DNA of 64,000 nt from Streptomyces violaceusniger Tu 4113. Its GTDB lineage: Bacteria; Actinomycetota; Actinomycetes; Streptomycetales; Streptomycetaceae. A program made the position numbers and the translations under genes. Positions within the stretch are counted from its first letter, which is position 1. Each line of letters begins with the position of its first letter. The notes beneath the pieces were generated by a model. The model was not told the origin of the DNA, made no database searches, and saw only the letters and a list, made by a program, of their open reading frames with translations. The stretch lies in NCBI RefSeq assembly GCF_000147815.2, contig NC_015957.1, forward strand, positions 5,022,001 through 5,086,000, read 5' to 3'. This document shows positions 34,224-43,318 of this stretch, piece after piece.

Positions 34224-36053
34224 ATGTCCGCCCCCCACACCCCCTCCACTCCGCCTCTTTCGTCTGATCTCGGGTTCGATCCCGAGGCCCTGCGTACCCG
34301 CTACCGCGCCGAACGCGACCGCCGCATCCGCCCCGACGGCGACGCCCAATACCACGGCATCGGTGGCGAGTTCGGCTACTACGCCGACGATCCCTACGCC
34401 GACCCGGGGTTCACCCGAGAACCGCGGCACGACCGGGTGGAGGCGGTGATCGTCGGCGGCGGCTTCGGCGGGCTGCTCGCCGCCGCCCGGCTGCGGCAGG
34501 CGGGCGTGGAGTCGATCCGGGTGATCGACAAGGGCGGGGACTTCGGCGGCACCTGGTACTGGAACCGCTACCCGGGAATCCACTGCGACATCGAGTCGTA
34601 CGTCTACCTGCCACTGTTGGAGGAGATCGCCTACGTCCCCCAGTGGAGGTACGCGCCGGGGGAGGAGATCCGGCAGCACGCACGGGCGATCGGGCGGCAC
34701 TTCGGCCTTTACGAGGACGCCCTCTTCCAGACACAGGCCTCCGAACTCCGCTGGGACGAGGCCGAGTCCGAGTGGATCGTCTCCACCGACCGCGGCGACC
34801 ACATCCGCGCCCGCTACGTGGTCGTCTCCACCGGCTCGCTCAGCCAGGCCAAGCTCCCTGGCATCCCCGGCATCGAGACGTATCAGGGCCACACCTTCCA
34901 CACCAGCCGCTGGGACTACGAGTACACCGGCGGCGACGCGAAAGGCGGCCTGACCGGCCTCGCCGACAAGCGGGTGGCCGTTATCGGCACCGGCGCCACC
35001 GCCATCCAGATCGTCCCCCACCTCGGCGCGGACGCCGCGCACCTCTACGTCTTCCAGCGCACGCCCTCCTCCGTAGACGTCCGCGACAACCGACCCACCG
35101 ACGCGCGGTGGGCCCAGTCGCTGAAGCCGGGCTGGCAGACGGAGCGCCGGGACAACTTCCTGAAGGTCCTGACCGGCGTCCGCACGGACAAGGATCTGGT
35201 GAACGACGCCTGGACGAGCAGCGCCCGGCTCCAGGAGAAGCTCATCCCCACCAACGCCTACGCGAACGTGCCGGCCGAGGAACGCGAACGTGGCTACGAG
35301 CTGGCCGACTTCCAGAAGATGAACGAGCTCCGCGCCCGCGTCGAGACGGTCGTCGAGGACCCGGAGACCGCCGAGAAGCTCAAGCCCTGGTACCGCTACA
35401 TGTGCAAGCGGCCCACGTTCAGTGACCACTACCTCCAGACCTTCAACCGCCCCAACGTCACCCTCGTCGACACCGCCGACACGCATGGCGTGCAGCGCAT
35501 CACCGAGACCGGTGTCGTGGTCGGCGACACCGAATACGAGGTGGACTGCGTCATCTTCGCCACCGGTTTCGAGACCGGGGTCTCCGGGATCCTCGCCGGT
35601 CAGCTCCCGGTGTACGGCAGGGGAGGCGTCCATCTCTTCGAGGCATGGGCGCTGGGGCCGAAGACCCTCCACGGCTTCTACACCCATGGCTTCCCCAACC
35701 TGTTCCAGCTGGGTCCGCTGCAGAACGCGGCCTCGGTCAACTTCGTCCACATCCTCGACGAACAGGCCACGCATGTCGCCGAGGTGGTCGCCGAGGCTCG
35801 CGAGCGCCGGGCCAGGTACGTCGAACCGTCCTCCGAGGCGCAGGACGCGTGGGTGGCCTCCCTCCGGGAGAACGCACCCGACCTGCATGCGTTCCAGGCG
35901 GAGTGCACCCCCGGCTACTACAACAACGAGGGCAAGCCCCGGGAGCGGAACGAGGCGTACGCCGACGGGCCGGTCGCCTTCCACGAGGTGCTCCGGCGCT
36001 GGCGGGCGGACGGTGGCATCGACGCCGTGCTCGTGGCGGCGGAGGAGGCGTGA
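34224..36053 (+). CDS. Baeyer-Villiger-type flavin monooxygenase
   Basis: A 609-aa class B monooxygenase. It has an FAD Rossmann motif (VIVGGGFGGLLAAARLR, from residue ~75), the GG-x-W region GGTWYWNRYPGIHCD, and a BVMO fingerprint variant YQGHTFHTSRWDYEY (near 221-235; F replaced by Y). An NADPH Rossmann motif (VAVIGTGATAIQIVP, ~252) and the ATG region FATGFETG follow. The N-terminal ~70 residues extend beyond the core, as in cyclopentadecanone/steroid-type BVMOs. It would insert oxygen next to a ketone in a bulky cyclic substrate, fitting aglycone attack after deglycosylation. ATG 34224 is preceded by GAGGA; the frame open from 34014 starts inside the regulatory region. The stop overlaps the next gene (GTGA). 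Confidence 0.9.
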   Translation: MSAPHTPSTPPLSSDLGFDPEALRTRYRAERDRRIRPDGDAQYHGIGGEFGYYADDPYADPGFTREPRHDRVEAVIVGGGFGGLLAAARLRQAGVESIRVIDKGGDFGGTWYWNRYPGIHCDIESYVYLPLLEEIAYVPQWRYAPGEEIRQHARAIGRHFGLYEDALFQTQASELRWDEAESEWIVSTDRGDHIRARYVVVSTGSLSQAKLPGIPGIETYQGHTFHTSRWDYEYTGGDAKGGLTGLADKRVAVIGTGATAIQIVPHLGADAAHLYVFQRTPSSVDVRDNRPTDARWAQSLKPGWQTERRDNFLKVLTGVRTDKDLVNDAWTSSARLQEKLIPTNAYANVPAEERERGYELADFQKMNELRARVETVVEDPETAEKLKPWYRYMCKRPTFSDHYLQTFNRPNVTLVDTADTHGVQRITETGVVVGDTEYEVDCVIFATGFETGVSGILAGQLPVYGRGGVHLFEAWALGPKTLHGFYTHGFPNLFQLGPLQNAASVNFVHILDEQATHVAEVVAEARERRARYVEPSSEAQDAWVASLRENAPDLHAFQAECTPGYYNNEGKPRERNEAYADGPVAFHEVLRRWRADGGIDAVLVAAEEA

Positions 36054-38497
36054 CCACCTCGTATCCCACCCGGTTCGACGCGACCGGCAACCGGTCTGTC
36101 AGGACCATCCGTTGGCAGGCACGTCGCCTCAACCAGGCCAACAGGCTGTGGGGGTCCAACGGTGTCTCGTTCGGCCCCGACGGACGGCTGTACGTCGCCC
36201 AGTTCCTCGCCGGGCAGATCAGCGCCGTCGACCCGGCCACCGGGGACGTCGACGTCGTCGTGCCGATGGACGGCCCGGTGCAGTCGCCGGACGACCTCGC
36301 CTTCGGCGCGGACGGCTCGATGTACATCGCCGACCTGGTCCCGGGCCGGGTGTGGCGGCGCAGTTTCGAGGGCGAGTACACCCTGGTCTCGGACGAGGTG
36401 AAGGTGCCCAACGGCATCACCTGCGTCGGCGACCGGCTCTTCGTCAACGAGATGCGGCCAGGCGGCCGGCTGCTGGAGCTGTTCCCGGACGGCGGCGAGC
36501 CGCTGGTGCTCACCGAGGGGCTCGCGCTCGGGAACGCGATGCAACTCGGCCCCGACGGCCGGCTGTACTACCCGCACATGATGACCGGTCAGGTCTGGCG
36601 CATCCCGCCCGACGGGGGTGTGCCCGAGATGGTCGCCGAGGACGTGCACCAGCCGGTCGCCGTCCGCTTCGACCAGGGCGGTGTCCTGCACGTCCTCTCC
36701 CTGGGCGTCGAGGGCTTCGTGACCCGGATCGACCTGCACGGCACCGGCTCCCGCACCATCGTCACCAGCGGTCTGGCGGGCCTGGACAACGCGGCCTTCG
36801 ACACGGACAACCGCATGTTCGTCTCCAGCTACGCCAGCGGCGGGATCACCGAACTGCACCCCGACGGCCGTACTCGTGAGATCGTCCCGCGCGGCCTCGA
36901 CGGCCCGTACGGAGTGACGGTCGACCTCGGCGGCACGGTGTATGTGGGCGACCACTACCGGCTGGCGAGCCAGGCGCCCTCCGATGACGGCGGCGACGAG
37001 AGCGACGTCCAGGGAGACATGAGCTCCCTCACCCTGGTGCCGCCCTTCGTGCACGGGATCGCCAACGCGGGCGGTTCCGTGCACCTCACGTCGCAGTACG
37101 GGGATGTCCACACCTACGACCCCGACCACGGGGCCACCCGGGAACGCGCGAAAGGGCTCGACCAGCCCGTCGGCATCACCGTGGGGCCGGACGGTTCGCT
37201 CGTCGTCGCCGAGGCGGGCGCCGGCCGGGTTGTCGCCATCGACGACAGCGACACCGTCACCGTGCTCGTCGAAGGGCTCGACCACCCGGTGGACGTGGCC
37301 TTCGACATCGTAGGGCACTGCTATGTGAGCGACGACCGGCTCGGGGCGGTGCTCCGGATCGGGCAGGACGGGACCACCGAGATCGTCGCCGACGGGCTCG
37401 GTGCGCCCCAGGGCCTGGTGGTCCGCGGCGACACGCTGTTCACGGTGGAGACCGGGCCGCGCAGGCTGACGGCGATCTCCTTGAGTTCGGGCGAGACCAC
37501 GATCGAGGCCGAGGACCTGCCGGTCGGACCACCGCCGGGCACCGCTCCCCGCGCCGAGCCCGCGCTGTTCACCCACGGGATGACCGGCTCCCCCCGCCCG
37601 TTCGCCGGCCTCGCCGCCGCCCCGGACGGGTCCCTTCTCCTCTCGGCCAACGGCGAGGGATCCGTATGGCGGTTCAGGCCCGCAGGTCCATCCGCACCGG
37701 ACAGACACCACGAATCGAAGGAACAGAACATGATCAGCACTGGACTGGAAGGTCGCGCAGTCGTCGTCACCGGAGCCGCGTCCGGCATCGGCAGGACCAC
37801 GGCGCTGAAGTTCGCACGGGAAGGTGCGAAGGTCTTGGTCGCGGACCTCGACCAGGCGGGTGCCGAGGAGACCGTCAAGGAAATCAAGGCAGCCGGGGGA
37901 CACGCGCTTGCGGTCGTCGGCGACCTGAGCGACCAGCAGGTGGTGGACGACGTCGTCGCGCGGGCCGTCGAAGCCTTCGGCCGCCTGGACGTCCTGGTGA
38001 ACAACGCCGGGATCATGGACCGCATGTCCGCGCTCGGCGAGACCGACGACGCCGAGTGGGAGCGGGTCATCCGGATCAACCTGACGGCGCCGTTCCTGCT
38101 GACCCGCGCGGTCCTGCCGCACATGCTGGCCGCGGGCAGCGGATCGATCGTCTTCACCGCCTCCGAGGCCGCTCTGCGCGGCAGCGCGGCGGGCGCCGCC
38201 TACACCGCCTCCAAGCACGCCGTCGTCGGCCTGGTGAAGAGCTTGGCCGTCATGTACCGGGGGCAGGGCATCCGCGCCAACGCCATTGCCCCCGGCCCCA
38301 CCGCGACCAGCATCCGGGTGGACGCCGGTGCGGAAGCCCATGGGCCCACTGTCATAGGCCCGTTGATCGGGGCCAACATCGGCCGCCGGGGCTCGGCGCA
38401 GGAACAGGCCGACGCCATCGTCTACCTGGCCTCCGACGCGGCCTCCTTCGTCAACGGCGCCGTCCTCCCGGTCGACGACGGCTGGGCCGCCGTCTGA
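36050..38497 (+). CDS. SMP-30/NHL-type beta-propeller fused in frame to a short-chain dehydrogenase
   Basis: One open frame of 815 codons from GTG 36050 with no internal stop. Residues 1-~550 are a repeated beta-propeller of gluconolactonase/NHL type (GVSFGPDGRLYVAQFLAGQI; VTVDLGGTVYVGDH; GITVGPDGSLVVAEAGAGRV). From ATG 37730 follows a complete 255-aa SDR with TGAASGIG, NNAG, the Ser-Tyr-Lys set (YTASKH near SDR residue 157-162) and a GPTATSI loop. GAAGGA lies 8 nt before ATG 37730, so the SDR can also be translated alone. Either the stop of the first gene was lost or this is a true fusion. The propeller could act as a lactonase after the Baeyer-Villiger step, and the SDR could oxidise an alcohol. 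Confidence 0.85.
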   Translation: MTTSYPTRFDATGNRSVRTIRWQARRLNQANRLWGSNGVSFGPDGRLYVAQFLAGQISAVDPATGDVDVVVPMDGPVQSPDDLAFGADGSMYIADLVPGRVWRRSFEGEYTLVSDEVKVPNGITCVGDRLFVNEMRPGGRLLELFPDGGEPLVLTEGLALGNAMQLGPDGRLYYPHMMTGQVWRIPPDGGVPEMVAEDVHQPVAVRFDQGGVLHVLSLGVEGFVTRIDLHGTGSRTIVTSGLAGLDNAAFDTDNRMFVSSYASGGITELHPDGRTREIVPRGLDGPYGVTVDLGGTVYVGDHYRLASQAPSDDGGDESDVQGDMSSLTLVPPFVHGIANAGGSVHLTSQYGDVHTYDPDHGATRERAKGLDQPVGITVGPDGSLVVAEAGAGRVVAIDDSDTVTVLVEGLDHPVDVAFDIVGHCYVSDDRLGAVLRIGQDGTTEIVADGLGAPQGLVVRGDTLFTVETGPRRLTAISLSSGETTIEAEDLPVGPPPGTAPRAEPALFTHGMTGSPRPFAGLAAAPDGSLLLSANGEGSVWRFRPAGPSAPDRHHESKEQNMISTGLEGRAVVVTGAASGIGRTTALKFAREGAKVLVADLDQAGAEETVKEIKAAGGHALAVVGDLSDQQVVDDVVARAVEAFGRLDVLVNNAGIMDRMSALGETDDAEWERVIRINLTAPFLLTRAVLPHMLAAGSGSIVFTASEAALRGSAAGAAYTASKHAVVGLVKSLAVMYRGQGIRANAIAPGPTATSIRVDAGAEAHGPTVIGPLIGANIGRRGSAQEQADAIVYLASDAASFVNGAVLPVDDGWAAV

Positions 38498-38567
38498 CAG
38501 CGGCGGGGCCGCGGCCGGCACCCCGTAAGTCCGCCCCCTCCTCCGAGCCAAGCGTCAGGACCGCCCC

Positions 38568-38700
38568 ATGAGCACGGCGTATCCCCAGATCACCGACCAG
38601 GACCCGGGCAAGAAGTGGCCGAAGTACACGCCGGACGAGCGCGCCGCGATGATCTGGTCCGTCGAGCCCCACATCGAGGACGACCCCTGCGCCAGGTCCG
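38568..38700 (+). pseudogene. Carboxylesterase (type B) scar
   Basis: ATG 38568 starts a short frame (STAYPQITDQDPG) that runs straight into KKWPKYTPDERAAMIWSVEP and HIEDDP, which looks like the C-terminal end of a type-B carboxylesterase. Nothing of the catalytic domain is present. The frame then runs on without homology. This is probably another gene that lost its middle. Confidence 0.5.
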
Positions 38701-38830
38701 AGCCGTCTGGTCCGGCTGACCGCGTGCCGGAGGGCCGGAGGCCGTACCCGCCCCCGGCGCATTCGCGGCGGTCCGTCACTTTTCGCCCCGTCACCAGTCG
38801 CCCCTTCACTTGTCCAGGAAGGAAACGCAG

Positions 38831-39886
38831 GTGCTTCAACGTCTCCCGCACATACGTCTCGCACATGTGCTCACCGCCGCCGCCGCGGCCGCCGTCGCGC
38901 TGCCCATCGCCGTGGCGGCGCCGGCCGACGCACAGGAAGCGGTGCGGTCCGCCGGACCCCGCTGTGCACCCGCCGCGTCCGGCCTCACCACCGTCTCCGT
39001 CGCCTCCGCCGGGGCGACCTACCCCGCGACGGTGTATGTCCCCCGCGGGTACACCGGACGGCACCCCGTTCCGCTCGTCCTCAACCTGCACGGCAGCGGC
39101 TCCAACGGGAGCGACCAGCTCATCATCAGCGACATGCAACGCGCCGCCGACGAGAACGGTTTCCTGGTGGCCGTGCCCAACGGCGGTACACCGGTGCCCG
39201 GTCCTCGCGAGGGCTACACCTGGGTCCTGCCCGGTGTACCGGACTCCTCCGGTCGGCTGCCCGCTCCGGACGCCCGTGACGACGTCCGGTTCCTCTCCGA
39301 CACCATCAGCGCCGTCTCCGACGGCTTCTGCATGGCTCCGCGACGGGTCTACGCCACGGGCTTCTCCGGCGGCGCCCGGATGGCCTCACTCCTCGCCTGC
39401 GAGCTTGCCGACCGCATTGCCGCCGTCGCTCCGGTCGCGGGCCTGCGGGCGGGCGGCCCCGACGCCGCCGACCCCACCCGCCCGGCGGCCGGAGGGTGCA
39501 CCCCCTCACGTTCGGTCCCCGTCCTGGCCTTCCATGGGCAGCAGGACATGGCCAACCCGTATGACGGCGGCGGCCCCGCGTACTGGCAGTACTCGGTGCC
39601 CGCCGCCTTCGACCGCTGGGCGGAGCTCGACGGCTGCCGCGTCGGCCCGCGCGACACACGGCTCACCGAACACGTCACGCTCAGCGCCTACCGGGCCTGC
39701 CGTCGGGGCGCCGACGTGAGCATGTACGTGATAGCGGACGGCGGACACACCTGGCCGGGCTCTCCCTACCCGGATGCCTTCCCGGGGCTTGGCAAGGTGT
39801 CCACCGAGGTCAACGCCACCGACGTCATGTGGCGCTTCTTCGAGCAGCATCCATTGCGTCATGGGAGTGCGGCGGGAGTTCGGTGA
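38831..39886 (+). CDS. Secreted PHB-depolymerase/feruloyl-esterase family hydrolase (LpqC-like)
   Basis: A 351-aa protein with a signal peptide (hydrophobic run AAAAAAVALPIAVAAPADA). The catalytic domain is of the poly(3-hydroxybutyrate) depolymerase/feruloyl esterase type: VPLVLNLHGSGSNG (oxyanion region), nucleophile S in GFSGGARM, and catalytic His in GGHTWPG. GTG 38831 is chosen for GGAAGGA 8-14 nt upstream; an in-frame TTG at 38810 is an alternative. It would act outside the cell on esters such as feruloylated plant polymers or polyesters. The last ~10 residues run into the antisense kinase debris and may not be original. Confidence 0.86.
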   Translation: MLQRLPHIRLAHVLTAAAAAAVALPIAVAAPADAQEAVRSAGPRCAPAASGLTTVSVASAGATYPATVYVPRGYTGRHPVPLVLNLHGSGSNGSDQLIISDMQRAADENGFLVAVPNGGTPVPGPREGYTWVLPGVPDSSGRLPAPDARDDVRFLSDTISAVSDGFCMAPRRVYATGFSGGARMASLLACELADRIAAVAPVAGLRAGGPDAADPTRPAAGGCTPSRSVPVLAFHGQQDMANPYDGGGPAYWQYSVPAAFDRWAELDGCRVGPRDTRLTEHVTLSAYRACRRGADVSMYVIADGGHTWPGSPYPDAFPGLGKVSTEVNATDVMWRFFEQHPLRHGSAAGVR

Positions 39887-40515
39887 CGCCCTCGAAACCG
39901 ACTTCGCGGCGGTAGCCGGTGTGCAGGTGTCCGCCGACGGAGCGGGCACGCTCGCGCATGCCGAGGGGACCGAAACCGCCGGACGACGTGGAGGACCTGG
40001 CGGCACCTCCGTCGGTGACGGTGAGATGCGGCCGGTCGTCGGAGCAGGCGAGCCGTATCTCGGGCGAGTGGGACCGGCGTGCTTGGTGACGTTGGCGAGC
40101 GCCTCCTGCACGATGCGGTACGTCGTGAAGCTCCGTTCCGGCGCACACCGGTCCGGGGTCGCCTGCGGTGACGACGGTGACCGTGAGTCCGGCGCTCCCG
40201 AACGAGGCGCCCAGATCGGGGAGTTGGGCCAGGCCGGGAGTGGGGCCTGGCGTGTAGTCCGCGCAGCCCGCGCTGCGCAACAGGCCGACGGTGACCTTGA
40301 GTTCGCGCAGCGCCATGGAGGTGATTGCGGTGAGGCCGGTGGTGATCCGCTCCGCCTCGTCAGGCCGGCTGCGCAGGAAGCGGGCGACGGATGCGGGCTG
40401 CAGGCCGGCCAGGACGAGGTGGTGGGCGACGACGTCGTGGGGGTCGCGGGCGATGCGGACGCGTTCCTCGGTGACGCGGCGCCGTGCTTCCTCCTCACGC
40501 GTGCGTTCCGCGTGA
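39865..40515 (-). pseudogene. Sensor histidine kinase remnant (NarL-type), multiple frameshifts
   Basis: On the minus strand, pieces in different frames match a DesK/NarX-type kinase. RIARDPHDVVAHHLVLAGLQ is the H-box region with H replaced by P in DPHD (normally E-L-H-D). ALRELKVTVGLLRSAG, then FTTYRIVQEALANVTKHAG (N-box), then GGFGPLGMRERARSVGGHL (G-box) follow. At least two frameshifts separate them, so no working kinase is encoded. Its end overlaps the 3' end of the secreted esterase gene. Confidence 0.62.
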
Positions 40516-40532
40516 TCCGCACGGGCCTGTCC

Positions 40533-40732
40533 TCAGCAAGTTTGACGGACCAGCCGCCGTCGACGGGAACGATCGCACCGGTCACGAACGAGGCCCGGTC
40601 CGAGGCCAGGAACGCGGCGACCTGTGCCTGCTCCGCCGGCTGTCCGGTCCGGCCGAGGGCTGCCCGGCCGGCCAGGTCCGCCATGATCGTGGGCGGGACC
40701 GCGTGGTTCTCGATACGGCGGGTTCGCGACAC
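40533..40732 (-). pseudogene. Short-chain dehydrogenase remnant, C-terminal ~65 codons
   Basis: The frame reads ALGRTGQPAEQAQVAAFLAS followed by FVTGAIVPVDGGW, a typical SDR C-terminus. It begins abruptly and has no catalytic residues. It then runs in frame into the kinase debris, indicating a deletion junction near 40525. Confidence 0.6.
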
Positions 40733-40832
40733 TGCCTGCGACCGTCATCTTCTGCTCCGGTTGGTGAGGCTTCTCGGACCGAAGATGCTTCGGCCCGGGA
40801 AGCGACGGGCGGTTGAGGTTCGGACCGGATGC

Positions 40833-42311
40833 CTACGCCTGCTGGACGGCCGTCTCGGCGGCCGTCGCGGCGGAGACGCCGCCCGCGTCGGCGTCCGCGC
40901 GCCGCCGGGGGAGGAAGGAGGCCAGGAACAGGGCGAGGAGGGCGGCGCCGCAGCCGATGGCCATGATCACCTTGAAGGAGTTCTCGGAGGGTACGGCGTG
41001 ACCGGCGAAGTCGATGGTCATCTGGGAGACGATGACACCGCACGTGGCGCTGGCGAGGGAGCTGCCGATGGATCGCAGCAGGGTGTTGACGGCGTTCGCG
41101 GATCCTGTCTCGGACACCGGCACCGCGTTCATGATGAGCATGGGCAGGGCGCCGTAGGCGAAGCCGACACCCGCGCCGACGATGCAGGAGACGAGAATCA
41201 GGTGCCAGACCTCGCTCATCATGAAGATGTTCAGCGCGTAACCGGCGGCGACGATGACGGCGCCGATCATCAGCGTGTACTTCGCTCCGAAGGCCTGGGA
41301 GATCTTCGAGGACAGGGGAGCCGCGATCATGACGATCAGGCCCTGAGGCGCCAGGACCAGGCCCACGGCCAGCAGGTCCTGGCCCAGGCCGTAGCCGGTC
41401 TGCTCGGGTAGCTGCATGAGCTGCGGGACGATCAGCTGGAGCGCGAACAGTGAGAAGCCGAACGCCAGGCCGGCGAGGTTGGTGAACAGCACCTGGGGCT
41501 TGGCTGTGGTGCGCAGGTCGACCAGTGGCTGGTTGCTGCGCAGTTCGAAGAAGCCCCAGGAGACCAGGACGATCACGGCGGCGGCGAAGAGGCCGAGGGT
41601 GGTGCCGCTGCCCCAGCCCCAGTCACCGCCCTTGGAGATGGCCAGCAGCAGAGCCACCAGACCAGCCGCCAGGCCGATGCCGCCCACCAGGTCGAAGCGT
41701 CCGCCGGTGCGCACCTTCGATTCGGGCACCAGCACCAGGACGAGAACCAGGGCGACGCCGCCGAGGATGCCCGAGCCCCAGAACAGGGTGTGCCAGTCGA
41801 AGTTGTCGGCGACGAAGGCGGCGATGGGCAGGCCGAGGGCGGCGCCGATACCGAGGGAGGCGCTCATCAAGGCGGTCGACGAGCCGAGCCGCTCCGCGGG
41901 CATTTCGTCACGCATGATGCTCAGGCCGAGCGGGATGACACCGGCGGACAGGCCCTGCAGAAGGCGTCCGATGATCATCGGGGTGAGGGAGGCGCTGAGC
42001 GCGACGACGAACGAACCGACGGTCACCGCCGCCAGGCTGATCAGGAGCATGCGGCGCTTGCCGTACATGTCGCCGAGGCGTCCGGCGATGGGGGTGGCCA
42101 CGGCGGCGGCGAGCAGCGTGGCCGTGACGGCCCAGGCGCTGTCGGAAGCCGTGGCGTTCAGGTACTTCGGCAGCTCCGGCACGATCGGGATGACCAGGGT
42201 CTGCATCAGCGAGACCACGATCCCGGCGAAGGCCAGCACGGCCACGATCACGTTCGGATTCGGAGGCGCGGACGCTGTGGTTTCCGCGGACCGGGTGGGG
42301 GTGTCGGGCAT
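40833..42311 (-). CDS. MFS drug-type transporter (DHA2-like)
   Basis: A 492-aa membrane protein with ~12-14 hydrophobic segments. It includes GRLGDMYGKRRMLLIS (loop 2-3 signature) and GRLLQGLSAGVIPLGLSIMRDEM (start of helix 5). It diverges from a TetR gene, and the operator at 42357 lies 46 bp before its ATG. This arrangement is typical of a repressor controlling an efflux or uptake pump for the repressor's ligand. The likely ligand is the P450 substrate of the neighbouring operon, since the same operator is found there. Confidence 0.88.
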   Translation of the reverse strand: MPDTPTRSAETTASAPPNPNVIVAVLAFAGIVVSLMQTLVIPIVPELPKYLNATASDSAWAVTATLLAAAVATPIAGRLGDMYGKRRMLLISLAAVTVGSFVVALSASLTPMIIGRLLQGLSAGVIPLGLSIMRDEMPAERLGSSTALMSASLGIGAALGLPIAAFVADNFDWHTLFWGSGILGGVALVLVLVLVPESKVRTGGRFDLVGGIGLAAGLVALLLAISKGGDWGWGSGTTLGLFAAAVIVLVSWGFFELRSNQPLVDLRTTAKPQVLFTNLAGLAFGFSLFALQLIVPQLMQLPEQTGYGLGQDLLAVGLVLAPQGLIVMIAAPLSSKISQAFGAKYTLMIGAVIVAAGYALNIFMMSEVWHLILVSCIVGAGVGFAYGALPMLIMNAVPVSETGSANAVNTLLRSIGSSLASATCGVIVSQMTIDFAGHAVPSENSFKVIMAIGCGAALLALFLASFLPRRRADADAGGVSAATAAETAVQQA

Positions 42312-42356
42312 GGCTGGTCTCCGTTGGGCAGGCAGAGGTTGGATTGACCCGTAGCA

Positions 42357-42378
42357 TTAAATCAACGGGTTGATTTAA
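42357..42378. promoter_or_regulatory. TetR operator between MFS and TetR genes
   Basis: A near-perfect 22-bp palindrome with half-sites TTAAATCAAC and GTTGATTTAA around GG. It lies 46 bp upstream of the MFS start and 209 bp upstream of the TetR start. The same half-sites are at 2486 and 43295. Confidence 0.8.
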
Positions 42379-42586
42379 AATGTAGCCGGAGGGTTGGCTG
42401 CGTTCAAGTCGGGCTGACTAATCCAGTGGGAACGGCACGTGGAGGGGTCGTGGAGGGGGTGGCCTGAACCGGTCGTGTCATTGCGTACGCTTTCGTCGTT
42501 CGACCTCGCCGACCTGGTCGAGGGTCTGCGGTGGCCTGGGGGACGGGCCGCGCTGACTGGTGTGATGTCCCGAAGTGGTGGTGAGG

Positions 42587-43240
42587 ATGACCGGCAGGAC
42601 CAGGCGGGACGAGCAGGTGAGTGCGACGCGGGAGGCGCTCCTGGAGGCGGCGGAGCGGCTGTTCGCCCAGCACGGGGTGCACGCGGTCGCCAACCGTCAG
42701 ATCAGTGAGGCCGCGGGACAGGGCAACAACGCCGCGGTCAGCTACCACTTCGGCACCAAGATCGACCTGGTGCGTGCACTCGCCCGCCGGCACGCCGAGG
42801 CGATAGAAGCCGGCCGGGCGCGCATGATCGCCGACATCGGTGACTCCTCCGACGTGCGGGACTGGGTGGCCTGTGCGGTCCGCCCCGTCACCGAGCATGT
42901 GGCGGCTCTGGGTGCCCCCAGCTGGTACGGCCGGTTCATCGCCCAGGTCACGGCCGACCCGGCGCTGCATGTAGTCACGGCCGAGGAGTTCGCTGCTGCC
43001 TCGCCCTCGGTACTGAAACTGCAGGAGGGGCTGAATCGCTGCCTGCCCGACCTTCCGGCCGAGGTGTACGACGAACGCTCCGTCATGACCCGTCACCTGG
43101 TCACCCAGATGGTCGCGGAGCGGGAGCGCGCCCTGGCGGACAACACCCCCACCCCGCGCGCCAGTTGGCGCGAGACGGCGAACGGTCTGATCGATGTCGT
43201 CGCCGCTCTGTGGCAGGCACCGGTCACGCGCGAGGGCTGA
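42587..43240 (+). CDS. TetR-family regulator of the P450/MFS regulon
   Basis: A 217-aa TetR protein. The HTH lies in the first ~60 residues (TREALLEAAERLFAQHG; NAAVSYHFGTKIDLVRALARRHA). The C-terminal domain has a ligand-binding helical build. ATG 42587 is taken as start; GTG codons at 42575, 42578 and 42581 are in frame and possible. Matching palindromes flank the gene on both sides (42357, 43295). A third copy upstream of the other P450 at 2.5 kb suggests it represses a two-locus regulon. Confidence 0.9.
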   Translation: MTGRTRRDEQVSATREALLEAAERLFAQHGVHAVANRQISEAAGQGNNAAVSYHFGTKIDLVRALARRHAEAIEAGRARMIADIGDSSDVRDWVACAVRPVTEHVAALGAPSWYGRFIAQVTADPALHVVTAEEFAAASPSVLKLQEGLNRCLPDLPAEVYDERSVMTRHLVTQMVAERERALADNTPTPRASWRETANGLIDVVAALWQAPVTREG

Positions 43241-43294
43241 GCGCCGGCCGATGCCGGTCGAGTTCGTGAGCCCTTTGCGCGGGTCCAGGCAATA

Positions 43295-43318
43295 TTTAAA
43301 TCAATGAGTTGACTTAAA
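43295..43318. promoter_or_regulatory. TetR operator upstream of the P450 operon
   Basis: TTTAAATCAATGAGTTGACTTAAA has half-sites matching the 42357 site with two changes. It lies 55 bp after the TetR stop and ~410 bp before the P450 start. Confidence 0.68.

Noticed and set aside
35645..36049. Extension of the propeller-SDR frame upstream into the monooxygenase gene
   Set aside because: The monooxygenase frame is clearly the coding one there. GTG 36050 has an overlapping stop-start layout.
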